Under the pieces are notes generated by a model that saw nothing but the letters and a program-made list of their open reading frames with translations, did no database searches and was not told the DNA's origin. DNA of 46,158 nucleotides from Brevundimonas diminuta 470-4 (lineage in GTDB: Bacteria; Pseudomonadota; Alphaproteobacteria; Caulobacterales; Caulobacteraceae), in the NCBI GenBank assembly GCA_000318405.1, contig KB291769.1, forward strand, positions 1-46,158. Direction: 5' to 3'. Positions 9,655 through 17,429 of this stretch are shown here, one piece after another (position 1 is the stretch's first letter; the number at the start of each line of letters is the position of its first letter). A program made the position numbers and the translations under genes.

Positions 9655-11184
9655 ATGCCCGTCTCCCCCGCCTATCGCCCCGAACCCCGCTTTTTTGAAC
9701 TGGGCGCCGACTACGGCGACGCCGTGAAGTCGGCCGACTTCCCGCAGACGATCCTGCGCCTGCGCAACGACCGGGCGGCGGCGACGGTGGGGCTGGAGAC
9801 GCTGAGCGACGCCGAATGGATCGCCCATTTCGGCCGTTTCGAGCCCCTGCCCGGCCAGCCCGGCCCCGTGGCCATGCGCTATCACGGCCACCAGTTCCGC
9901 GTGTACAACCCCGAGATCGGCGACGGGCGCGGCTTTCTGGCGGCGCAGATGCGGGAAATCCCTGAAGCAGCCCTGCTCCGCGAGCAGGGCGATAGGGACA
10001 GCAACTCCCCTCAAGCAGCCTCCCTCCGCGAGGGAGGCGGCGCTCAAGCAGCGAGCGACCGCGTCGCGAGCGATAGCGCTCTTCCAGGTCGCCTTCTCGA
10101 CCTAGGGAGCAAGGGCTCGGGCCAGACGCCGTGGTCGCGCCATGCGGACGGGCGGTTGACGCTGAAGGGCGGGGTGCGCGAGGCGCTTGCGGCGGCCATG
10201 CTGGAGAGCCTCGGCGTTCCGACCTGCCGCATCCTGTCGCTGATCGAGACGGGCGAGGATCTGGAGCGGCACGACGAGCCGTCGCCGACGCGCTCGGCCG
10301 TCATGGTGCGGCTGTCGCACAGCCATATCCGCTTCGGGACCTTCCAGCGCGCCGCCTACTATGGGCGCAAGGACCAGATCGAGGCGCTGATGGAGCACGC
10401 CCGCAGCCTGTATCATCCGGCGGTCGCGCCGGGCGACGCGGCGGGTTTTCTGGGCGCGGTGGTCGAGGCCTCGGCGGCGCTGACGGCCAGGTGGATCGCG
10501 GCGGGCTTCGTCCACGGGGTGCTGAACACCGACAATCTGAACGTCACGGGCGAGAGCTTCGACTACGGCCCGTGGCGCTTCCTGCCGCACTATGAGCCGG
10601 GCTTCACCGCCGCCTATTTCGACCAGAACGGCCTTTACGCCTTCGCGCGCCAGCCCGAGGCGGTGTTCTGGAACCTGACGCAGCTGGCGGGCTGTCTGAA
10701 GCTGATCGCCGAGCCGGAGCCGCTGGCGGCGGCGCTGAACGCCTTCGGCCCGGCCTATATCCGCCATCTGCGGGCGGCCTTCCTGAACCGGCTGGGCGTT
10801 CAGAGCCTGGGCGAGGCGGCGGACCAGCGGCTGCTCGATGCGACCCTGGCGCTGGCGCGCGAGAAGAAGGAGGCCCTGCGCTGGGAGCCGATCTTCTTCG
10901 ACTGGTTCGGCGGCTTCAGCTCGGCGGCGCGGGCGCTGGGCGGGGTGCGCGGCAAGACCTATCAGGGCGAGGCCTTCGACGCCTTCCGCTTCGCCCTGAT
11001 GGAGCATGAGCCGGACCGGCCCGAGCGGCTGGAGCATCCGATGTTCGCCGCGCCCGAACCCGAAGAGATGCTGATCGACGAGGTCGAGGCCCTGTGGAGC
11101 GCCATCGACACGGCCGACGACTGGGCCCCGCTGAAGGCCAAACTGGCCCGGCTGGAGACGGCGAAAGCGGCCTGGAGCCTCTAA
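9655..11184 (+). CDS. selO: SelO/YdiU protein adenylyltransferase with an inserted segment
   Basis: SelO is a pseudokinase-fold enzyme that transfers AMP from ATP to Ser/Thr/Tyr residues of target proteins, linked in other bacteria to redox stress. Family signatures are clear: MRYHGHQFRVYNPEIGDGRG (74-93), GSKGSGQTPWSR (151-162), HGVLNTDN (287-294) and DYGP (303-306). The family normally runs from the FLAAQ segment almost directly into GRLLDLG. Here about 43 residues (roughly 102-144, bases 9958-10086), low in hydrophobic residues, interrupt the join. These codons are made of palindromic repeats described separately. The reading frame is preserved, so the enzyme may still be active. At 509 residues it exceeds the E. 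coli protein (about 478). The ATG is the first in frame. Confidence 0.92.
   Translation: MPVSPAYRPEPRFFELGADYGDAVKSADFPQTILRLRNDRAAATVGLETLSDAEWIAHFGRFEPLPGQPGPVAMRYHGHQFRVYNPEIGDGRGFLAAQMREIPEAALLREQGDRDSNSPQAASLREGGGAQAASDRVASDSALPGRLLDLGSKGSGQTPWSRHADGRLTLKGGVREALAAAMLESLGVPTCRILSLIETGEDLERHDEPSPTRSAVMVRLSHSHIRFGTFQRAAYYGRKDQIEALMEHARSLYHPAVAPGDAAGFLGAVVEASAALTARWIAAGFVHGVLNTDNLNVTGESFDYGPWRFLPHYEPGFTAAYFDQNGLYAFARQPEAVFWNLTQLAGCLKLIAEPEPLAAALNAFGPAYIRHLRAAFLNRLGVQSLGEAADQRLLDATLALAREKKEALRWEPIFFDWFGGFSSAARALGGVRGKTYQGEAFDAFRFALMEHEPDRPERLEHPMFAAPEPEEMLIDEVEALWSAIDTADDWAPLKAKLARLETAKAAWSL
9959..10079 (+). repeat. Cluster of REP-like palindromic elements inside selO
   Basis: Two full and one partial hairpin units lie in tandem. 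Unit A (9959-9998) has an outer arm TCCCT/AGGGA around AAGCAG, an 8-bp stem CCCTGCTC-CGC-GAGCAGGG, then CGATAG. Unit B (from about 10008) has CTCAAGCAG followed by CCTCCCTC-CGC-GAGGGAGG but lacks its right arm. Unit C (10040-10079) has the outer arm GCGCT/AGCGC, CAAGCAG, stem GCGAC-CGC-GTCGC, then CGATAG. The shared skeleton is arm, (C/G)AAGCAG, variable stem, CGATAG, arm. Similar units occur at 35783-35861 upstream of rpmA. Here they are translated in frame within selO. Confidence 0.75.
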
Positions 11185-11388
11185 GTCATCAATTGATGTC
11201 ATCGGGCGTTGACTCGAAATAAGGCTCGGCTTAGAGGCGGATGATCCCGGCTGGGTTACGGGGAATTGTGGTTTCAGCCTCGCTGTCGCCACGACCGTTC
11301 CGCCACCGTGATCACAGATTGTTTCCCGCGCTTGCAAAGCGACCAAGAGAACTGATCTTGTGACTGTTGCAAATTAACGGTTACGGCC

Positions 11389-11802
11389 ATGACGACGACC
11401 ACCTTGACGCCCCATCAGGCGCGCGCCCGCGCCGACTATCTGAACATCACGCTTTGGACCTTCCAGGGCTGGATCGCCATGTTCTTCCTCGCCGCCGGAT
11501 ACGCCAAACTGTCCGAGCCGATGGAGAATCTGATCGTGCTGATGCAGTGGCCCGCCCTGGTCGGCGAAACCTTCGTGCGCGGCGTCGGCGTCGCCGAAAT
11601 GGCGCTGGCGGTCATGATGCTGGCGCCGCTGATTTCATGGCGTTTCGGCCGTCCGCTGCTGCTGACGGCGGCGGCGGGCCTGCTAGTGCTGGAGACGATC
11701 GCTCTGGGCGTCCACGCCTTCAGCCTGGACCTGGGCCTGAGCCTGACCAACGTCTTCCTGATCGCCATCACGGCGCCGGTGCTGTGGCTGCGTCGGCGCT
11801 GA
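11389..11802 (+). CDS. DoxX-like integral membrane protein
   Basis: This is a 137-residue protein with four predicted membrane helices: about 22-42 (FQGWIAMFFLAAGYAKL), 60-80, 85-105 and 110-133. The motif FFLAAGYAKLSEPMENL, with a helix-breaking Gly and a following Lys, matches the DoxX/DoxX-like family. Members are small quinone- or redox-associated membrane proteins of mostly unknown role. The N-terminus is Thr-rich and cytoplasmic. The gene is preceded by a 204-nt region without a gene, containing a perfect palindrome CATCAATTGATG near 11188, and is followed by a clear terminator, so it is monocistronic. A specific function cannot be assigned. Confidence 0.8.
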   Translation: MTTTTLTPHQARARADYLNITLWTFQGWIAMFFLAAGYAKLSEPMENLIVLMQWPALVGETFVRGVGVAEMALAVMMLAPLISWRFGRPLLLTAAAGLLVLETIALGVHAFSLDLGLSLTNVFLIAITAPVLWLRRR

Positions 11803-11870
11803 GCCGACGCGCCTTCCCTGTCCGATTTGCAGGCCCGCTTCTCCCCCTCCCCCGAGGGCCTGCGAATACG

Positions 11871-11907
11871 AAGGCCGCGACCCGTCCCCGGTCGCGGCCT
11901 TTTCTTT
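11871..11907 (+). terminator. Rho-independent terminator after the DoxX-like gene
   Basis: A 12-bp perfect stem AAGGCCGCGACC / GGTCGCGGCCTT (11871-11882 with 11890-11901) with a 7-nt loop is followed by TTTTCTTT. Confidence 0.85.
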
Positions 11908-11948
11908 GGGCCGTTCACAACTTCGTAGCCGCCACGCGAAAAGCTTCC

Positions 11949-11966
11949 CTTTACGTCCGCGTCAAG
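11949..11966. promoter_or_regulatory. Candidate operator of the MerR regulator
   Basis: The inverted repeat CTTTACG-N4-CGTCAAG (one mismatch between arms) is centred about 22 nt upstream of the MerR gene start. MerR regulators bind such dyads within promoters. The TTTACG/CGTCAA arms resemble the motif I recall for LiuR-type MerR regulators of branched-chain or fatty acid degradation. The gene-proximal location suggests autoregulation of the regulator-dehydrogenase operon. This is inference from one site. Confidence 0.42.
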
Positions 11967-11979
11967 TTATGACGGGGGC

Positions 11980-12468
11980 ATGTCGATCGCAGACGAACAT
12001 CGCACCTATTCGATACGGCAGCTGTGCCGTGAGTTCGGCGCGACCGCGCGCGCCCTTCGCTTCTATGAGGACAAGGGCCTGCTGACGCCGTCGCGCAAGG
12101 GGCAGACGCGGGTCTATGGCCCGCGCGACCGCGCCCGGCTGAAGCTGATCATGCGCGGTCGCCGCATCGGCTTCACCCTGGTCGAGATCCAGGAGATGCT
12201 GGATCTGTATGACCAGAAGGACCACAACGTCCATCAGATGGCCATCGCCCTGCCGCGTCACCGCGCCCGCATCCAGGCGCTGAAGCAGCAGTTGGAAGAC
12301 ATCGAAGGCGCCATCGAGACGGCCGAAGCCGCCTGCGCCTGGATGGAAAAGACCCTGGGCGAACACCGCCCCGACCTTCTGCCGGGCGCCGAGGCCTACG
12401 CCAGTCTGCTGAGCGAGCGCCTCAACGACCCCGACGACCACTTCCTGACCTTCAAAGCGAGAGCGTGA
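11980..12468 (+). CDS. MerR-family transcriptional regulator
   Basis: This 162-residue DNA-binding protein has the MerR winged helix-turn-helix at the N-terminus: YSIRQLCREFGATARALRFYEDKGLL (residues 10-35), the wing with TRVYGPRDRARL, and the helix IGFTLVEIQEML. A long coiled-coil dimerisation helix follows (about 85-125). The metal-binding cysteine cluster of MerR/ZntR/CueR types is absent. That points to the metabolic branch of the family, such as LiuR-like regulators found beside acyl-CoA dehydrogenase genes. The next gene, an acyl-CoA dehydrogenase, begins 4 nt after the stop, so the two form an operon. The regulator likely controls that enzyme and perhaps other acyl-CoA degradation genes. 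A G-rich ribosome site precedes the ATG. Confidence 0.85.
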   Translation: MSIADEHRTYSIRQLCREFGATARALRFYEDKGLLTPSRKGQTRVYGPRDRARLKLIMRGRRIGFTLVEIQEMLDLYDQKDHNVHQMAIALPRHRARIQALKQQLEDIEGAIETAEAACAWMEKTLGEHRPDLLPGAEAYASLLSERLNDPDDHFLTFKARA

Positions 12469-12472
12469 TCCC

Positions 12473-14254
12473 ATGAGCTATAAGGCGCCCGTCCGCGACC
12501 TGTCCTTCGTCCTGCATGACGTTCTGCAGGTCGAAAACTACGGCAACCAGTTGCCCGACGCCGACCTGTCGCGCGACCTGGTCGACCAGATCATCGAGGA
12601 AGGCGGCAAGTTCGCCGAAGAGGTCATCGCCCCGATCAACCGGCCCGGCGATCTGGAAGGCTGTCACATCGAAGGCGACGTGGTGACGACGCCCAAGGGC
12701 TGGAAAGAAGCCTACCAGCAGATGGTCGAGGCGGGCTGGCCGTCGCTGGGCTTCAGCACCGAGTTCGGCGGCCAGGGCATGCCCTCGGTCGTGTCGAGCG
12801 CGGTGGGCCAGTTCACCGCCGCCGCCAGCGCCGCCTTCTCCATGTATCCGGGCCTGACCAGCGGCGCCTTCCACGGCATCGAGGCCAGCGCCTCGGACGA
12901 GATCAAGCAGAAGTATCTGCCCAAGATGGCGTCGGGCGAATGGACCGGCACCATGAACCTGACCGAGCCGCAGTGCGGCACGGACCTGGGCATGGTCCGC
13001 ACCAAGGCGGTCAAGAACGACGACGGCTCTTATTCGATCACCGGCCAGAAGATCTGGATCTCGGCGGGAGAGCACGACTTCGCCGACAACATCATCCACA
13101 CGGTGCTGGCCCGCGTCGAAGGCGCGGTTCCGGGCATCAAGGGCCTGTCGCTCTTCGTGGTGCCGAAGTTCTTGGTGAATGAGGACGGATCGCTGGGCGA
13201 GCGCAACGGCGTGTCCTGCGCGGGCCTGGAACACAAGATGGGCATTCATGGCAACGCCACCTGCGTCATGGCCTATGAGAACGCCAAGGGCTGGCTGATC
13301 GGCGAAGAAGGCCGCGGCATGAACAATATGTTCGTGGTCATGAACGAGGCCCGTCTGGGCACCGGCCTGCAGGGTCTGGCCATCGGCGACGCCGCCTATC
13401 AGGCCGCCGTCGAGTTCGCCAACGACCGCCTGCAGGGCCGCAGCCTGACCGGACCGAAGAACCCGGATGGCCCGGCCGACCCGATCATGGTCCACCCCGA
13501 CGTGCGCCGGATGCTTCTGGAGGCCAAGGCCTTCGTCGAAGGCGGCCGCGCCTTCATCCTGTGGACCGCGCTGCAGGCCGATCTGCAGAAGGCCGCCGAT
13601 GAAGCCGTCGCCACCAAGGCCAAGGACTACATGGGCCTGATCACGCCGGTGCTGAAAGCCTATCTGACCGACAAGGGCTTCCACGTCGCCTCGCTGGCGA
13701 TGCAGGTCCACGGCGGTTCGGGCTACACCGAGCATTTCCCGGCGTCGCAGTATCTGCGCGATGCGCGGATCACCATGATCTATGAAGGCACCAACGGCAT
13801 TCAGGCGCTGGATCTGGTGGGCCGCAAGCTGCCCGCCAACGGCGGCCGCGCCATCATGAGCTGGTTCGCCGACATCGACGCCTTCGTCAGCGAGAACGGC
13901 GAGGACGAGGCGATCAAGCCCTTCGTCGAGGGCCTGGCCGACGCCAAGAAGAAGCTGCAGGAGGCCACCATGTGGCTGATGCAGAACGGCATGGCCAACC
14001 CGGACAACGCCGCCGCAGCCTCGACCGACTACCTGCACATATTCGGCCTGACGGCCTACGCCTTCCTGTGGGCCCAGATGGCCAAGGCGGCGCAAGCCAA
14101 GATCGCCGCCGGGGACGCCGATCCCTATTACGCCAACAAGCTGATGACCGGCCGCTACTTCGTCGAACGCATCCTGCCCGACGCCGGGGCGCACCTGAAG
14201 AAGCTGAAGTCCGGCGCCGAGGTGCTGATGCAGATGCCCGCCGAGGCGTTCTGA
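12473..14254 (+). CDS. Acyl-CoA dehydrogenase, large (about 600 residue) class
   Basis: This flavoenzyme introduces the alpha-beta double bond in an acyl-CoA. At 593 residues it belongs to the longer class with an extra C-terminal domain; close relatives are annotated as FadE-like or 3-methylmercaptopropionyl-CoA dehydrogenase (DmdC)-like proteins. The FAD/substrate segment MNLTEPQCGTDLG (161-173), the central KIWISAGEH segment and the catalytic base motif MIYEGTNGIQAL with Glu438 are all present. The first 40 residues (YKAPVRDLSFVLHDV) are typical of this class. It is translationally close to the MerR gene (4 nt gap). The exact acyl chain is unknown; no DMSP-catabolism partner is visible, so the DmdC role should not be assumed. 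Confidence 0.9.
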   Translation: MSYKAPVRDLSFVLHDVLQVENYGNQLPDADLSRDLVDQIIEEGGKFAEEVIAPINRPGDLEGCHIEGDVVTTPKGWKEAYQQMVEAGWPSLGFSTEFGGQGMPSVVSSAVGQFTAAASAAFSMYPGLTSGAFHGIEASASDEIKQKYLPKMASGEWTGTMNLTEPQCGTDLGMVRTKAVKNDDGSYSITGQKIWISAGEHDFADNIIHTVLARVEGAVPGIKGLSLFVVPKFLVNEDGSLGERNGVSCAGLEHKMGIHGNATCVMAYENAKGWLIGEEGRGMNNMFVVMNEARLGTGLQGLAIGDAAYQAAVEFANDRLQGRSLTGPKNPDGPADPIMVHPDVRRMLLEAKAFVEGGRAFILWTALQADLQKAADEAVATKAKDYMGLITPVLKAYLTDKGFHVASLAMQVHGGSGYTEHFPASQYLRDARITMIYEGTNGIQALDLVGRKLPANGGRAIMSWFADIDAFVSENGEDEAIKPFVEGLADAKKKLQEATMWLMQNGMANPDNAAAASTDYLHIFGLTAYAFLWAQMAKAAQAKIAAGDADPYYANKLMTGRYFVERILPDAGAHLKKLKSGAEVLMQMPAEAF

Positions 14255-14629
14255 TTAGCTAGTCGGCTTGGGCTCAGGCAAACCTAGACGCGATCGTTCT
14301 GCTTCAAAGGCGATCGCGTCGAAGGGGCCGCGAACCGAAACAGAAGGATCGACCAGAGGCCCATCTACCTTGCGGATGACATAGTAGAAGCTCGTGACAC
14401 CTCTCGCTTGGCGGACCTCGCCAACGACGAAGTCGCTATTATACGCCACGGCGACTACCCGTTCAGGAATGCGTCCGACGCAGTTGCCATCCACCAGAGC
14501 AAAGCAGACGCCTGCATCCTGCTTGGAATCCGTGGCGACGAAACGATACGGACCATCGATCTTCTCATCTCGAACAAACCCACAGGCGGCAAGACTCGCT
14601 GCTGCGACCAAGATGAATCCGTAGCGCAT
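14255..14629 (-). CDS. Predicted lipoprotein of unknown function
   Basis: The ATG at 14629 is preceded by GGAGGC at a good distance on the minus strand, giving 124 residues; the frame could open earlier at 14677 but lacks such a site. A short signal peptide (MRYGFILVAAASLAAC) has a lipobox LAAC with Cys16. The mature part has two further cysteines (GVCFALVDGNC) and ends in a Pro/Lys-rich tail. I do not recognise the family. The gene lies on the opposite strand between two acyl-CoA dehydrogenases and abuts the first one tail to tail. Its base composition is visibly less GC-rich than its neighbours, which suggests insertion by transfer or weaker codon selection. Confidence 0.65.
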   Translation of the reverse strand: MRYGFILVAAASLAACGFVRDEKIDGPYRFVATDSKQDAGVCFALVDGNCVGRIPERVVAVAYNSDFVVGEVRQARGVTSFYYVIRKVDGPLVDPSVSVRGPFDAIAFEAERSRLGLPEPKPTS

Positions 14630-14688
14630 ACCCGCCTCCAACCAGAGTTCCCGACACTGATCGGAACCACGCTCCAAGGGAAGACGCC

Positions 14689-15852
14689 ATGAACGTGCTC
14701 AACAGCCCCGAACCCGACTTCATGAAGGAAGAGGAGATCGTCCTCTTCTCCGACTCCGTCGCCAAATGGATCGACGAGCACGCTCCGCCCGAGAAGTTCC
14801 AGCAGTGGATCGCCGAATCCTCAGTCCCGCGCGGGCTGTGGAATGCGGCGGGCGAGGCGGGCCTGCTGGGACTGTCGCTGCCGGAAGAAGACGGCGGTTT
14901 CGGCGGCGACTATCGGCACGAAGTGGTGCTGATGCGCCAGTTGGGCTGGAAGGGCGCGGACCACTTCGGCATCTCGCTGCACAACGCCATCGTCATGCCC
15001 TACATCTGGCACTACGGCACGGCCGAGCAGAAGGCGCGCTGGCTGCCGCGCCTGCAGTCGGGCGAACTGGTCGGCGCCATCGCCATGACCGAGCCGGGCG
15101 CAGGGTCCGACCTGCAGGGGGTCAAGACCACCGCCGTGAAGCAGGGCGACTGCTATGTCCTGAACGGCTCCAAGACCTTCATCACCAACGGCCAGCTGGC
15201 CAACTTCATCATCGTCGTCGCCAAGACCGACCCGGCCGAGGGCGCCAAGGGCACCAGCCTGATCTGCCTTGAGACCGACGGGGCCGAGGGCTTCGAGCGC
15301 GGCCGCAACCTGCACAAGATCGGCATGGAGGCGAACGACACCTCTGAGCTGTTCTTCAACGACGTGAAGGTGCCGCTGGAGAACGTCATCGGCGACACCG
15401 AGGGTCAGGGCTTCGTCCAGTTGATGCAGCAGCTGCCGCAGGAGCGGCTGAACATCGCCGTTCAGGGCGTGGCCGCCGCCGAGCGCGGGCTGGAGGCGAC
15501 CCTGGCCTACGTCAAGGAGCGCAAGGCCTTCGGCAAGCGGGTCATCGACTTCCAGAACACCCAGTTCAAGCTGGCCGAGATCAAGACCAAGCTGACCATC
15601 GCCAAGGTCTTCGTCGACCACTGCATTGGTCTGCACCTGAAGGGCCAGCTGGACGCCGCCACGGCGTCGATGGCCAAATACTGGGTGACGGACATCCAGG
15701 GCGAGACCATCGACGAGATGCTCCAGCTCTTCGGCGGCTATGGATACATGACCGAATATCCGATCGCCCAGCTGTACAAGGACGCCCGCGTCCAGCGCAT
15801 CTACGGCGGCACGAACGAGATCATGAAGCTGCTGATCGCGCGGACGCTGTAG
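14689..15852 (+). CDS. Acyl-CoA dehydrogenase, long-chain (LCAD)-like
   Basis: This is a 387-residue FAD-dependent dehydrogenase of the standard size. The substrate/flavin motif AMTEPGAGSDLQG lies at 132-144 and SKTFITNG at 161-168. Instead of the usual C-terminal catalytic Glu in YEGT, it has IYGGTNEIMK (Gly373). The base is probably Glu252 in QQLPQERL, the position used by mammalian long-chain and isovaleryl-CoA dehydrogenases. This places the enzyme with the LCAD/IVD branch. The ribosome site AAGGGAAG precedes the ATG. It may serve fatty acid or branched-chain acyl-CoA oxidation together with the larger dehydrogenase upstream, but the intervening opposite gene means separate transcription. 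Confidence 0.9.
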   Translation: MNVLNSPEPDFMKEEEIVLFSDSVAKWIDEHAPPEKFQQWIAESSVPRGLWNAAGEAGLLGLSLPEEDGGFGGDYRHEVVLMRQLGWKGADHFGISLHNAIVMPYIWHYGTAEQKARWLPRLQSGELVGAIAMTEPGAGSDLQGVKTTAVKQGDCYVLNGSKTFITNGQLANFIIVVAKTDPAEGAKGTSLICLETDGAEGFERGRNLHKIGMEANDTSELFFNDVKVPLENVIGDTEGQGFVQLMQQLPQERLNIAVQGVAAAERGLEATLAYVKERKAFGKRVIDFQNTQFKLAEIKTKLTIAKVFVDHCIGLHLKGQLDAATASMAKYWVTDIQGETIDEMLQLFGGYGYMTEYPIAQLYKDARVQRIYGGTNEIMKLLIARTL

Positions 15853-17370
15853 TCAGCGCAGCAGCAGGGCGCCCGCGATCAGGGCGCCTGAGATGACGAT
15901 CGATGCGGCGATCCACCGCCCGGCCGAGAGGATCGACCGGGCGGTTTGCTTGTCCGAGGCCGCCGTCGTGGCGGGCTCGGCCGTCAGGCGGCGCGAGGCG
16001 GCGCGGATCAGGCGCGGCAGGTCGTCGCTGGCCGCCGACAGGTCCAGAAGGGCGCCGATCAGGCGGTTGCGCAGGGCCTCGGGGCTGCGGCTGGAGAAGA
16101 GGGCGCGGCTCCAGGCGCCCTTCATCGTCTGGACCAGATCGAAATCGGGATCGACGCGCGACAGCACCCCCTCGATCGTCACCAGCGCCTTGAGGATCAG
16201 CACCAGATCCGGCGGGGCGGCCACCCGCTCCTGACGCATCAGCCCCATCAGATCGGCGACGATGGCGGGCAGATCGACCTCTCCCTGACCGTGGCGGGCG
16301 ATCAGCCGCTCGGCCCCGGCGGTCAGACTGGTGCGCGAGACGTCCGTTCCCTCGGTCCAGTCGGCCAGCACCTCGGCCATGCGGGCGCCGTCGCCGGCGG
16401 CCAGCGACTGGACGAAGCTGATCAGCTCGGCGCGGCGGCGCGGGGTCACGGTCCCGACCATGCCGAAATCCAGCAGCCCCACCCGGTCGCCGGGCAGGCC
16501 GCGCAGGTTGCCGGGGTGCGGATCGGCGTGAAAGCGGCCGTTGACCAGCACCATGTCCAGCACCGCCTCGGCGCCGACGCGGGCCAGCCGGTGCGGGTCG
16601 ACGCCCGCCGCCCTCAGCCGCGCGGCGTCTATGGGCGGGACGCCGTCGAGATAGTCCTGCACCAGGACGCTGTCGGTCGTGTGCTGCCAATAGACGGCGG
16701 GGATGACCACATCGCGGTTGCGGGCGAAGTCGGCGGCAAAGCGGTCGACGTTGCGGCCCTCCGTCGTGAAATCCAGCTCGTCCAGCATGGCCTCGGTCAG
16801 CTGGGCGATCAGGGCGCGCGGGCGATAGCGGGCGATCTCGGCGCTGGACTGTTCGGCGCGGCGGGCCAATTCGGCGATCAGGCGCAGGTCGGCCTCGACG
16901 CGCGGACGCACGCCGGGGCGGCGGATCTTGACCACCACCTCGGTCCCGTCGTGCAGGGCGGCGCGGTGCACCTGGGCGATGGAGGCGGCGGCCAGCGGCG
17001 CCGCGTCGAAACGGGCGAAGACCTGTTCCGGCGGCCCGCCCAGCGCGGCCTCCACCTCGGGCCTTAGCGTCTCGAAGTCGAGGGTGGGTCCGGCGCTCTG
17101 AAGCTGTTCGAACTCGGCGATCCAGTCGGCGGGCAGCAGGTCCGAGCGGGTGGACAGGATCTGGCCCAGCTTCACGAAGGTGGGCCCCAACGCCTCCAGC
17201 GCCTGTCGGGTGCGGCGGGACAGGGGCTCAGGCCCGTCCGTCTCGTCCGCGCCCCCGCCGCCGAGGCCGAGGCGCAGCAGCACGGCCTCAAGCCCGAAGC
17301 GGGCGGCGACGCCGGAAATCTCGGCCAGACGTTTTCGATCGCGCGCTGCAACGGCCAAGGTTGTGAACAT
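15853..17370 (-). CDS. UbiB/ABC1/AarF-family atypical kinase
   Basis: UbiB-family proteins are membrane-associated atypical kinases or ATPases needed for ubiquinone biosynthesis or lipid handling. Signatures are present: the family-specific KxGQ motif in TFVKLGQILSTRSDLLP (64-80), the alanine-rich loop PLAAASIAQVHRA replacing a P-loop, the VVKIRRPGV lysine, the catalytic loop HADPHPGN and the metal-binding LLDFG. The C-terminus has a hydrophobic segment (ASIVISGALIAGALLL) that would anchor it. At 505 residues it has the usual length. The 59-nt gap to the divergent rsmE gene must hold both promoters. A second ubiB copy usually sits with ubiE in these bacteria, so I leave the symbol blank. Confidence 0.88.
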   Translation of the reverse strand: MFTTLAVAARDRKRLAEISGVAARFGLEAVLLRLGLGGGGADETDGPEPLSRRTRQALEALGPTFVKLGQILSTRSDLLPADWIAEFEQLQSAGPTLDFETLRPEVEAALGGPPEQVFARFDAAPLAAASIAQVHRAALHDGTEVVVKIRRPGVRPRVEADLRLIAELARRAEQSSAEIARYRPRALIAQLTEAMLDELDFTTEGRNVDRFAADFARNRDVVIPAVYWQHTTDSVLVQDYLDGVPPIDAARLRAAGVDPHRLARVGAEAVLDMVLVNGRFHADPHPGNLRGLPGDRVGLLDFGMVGTVTPRRRAELISFVQSLAAGDGARMAEVLADWTEGTDVSRTSLTAGAERLIARHGQGEVDLPAIVADLMGLMRQERVAAPPDLVLILKALVTIEGVLSRVDPDFDLVQTMKGAWSRALFSSRSPEALRNRLIGALLDLSAASDDLPRLIRAASRRLTAEPATTAASDKQTARSILSAGRWIAASIVISGALIAGALLLR

Positions 17371-17429
17371 GACAGACGAACGCGGGCGGAACGGCCGCGT
17401 TCCCCGGCTCGCGGAGGTTGGTCGTCATC

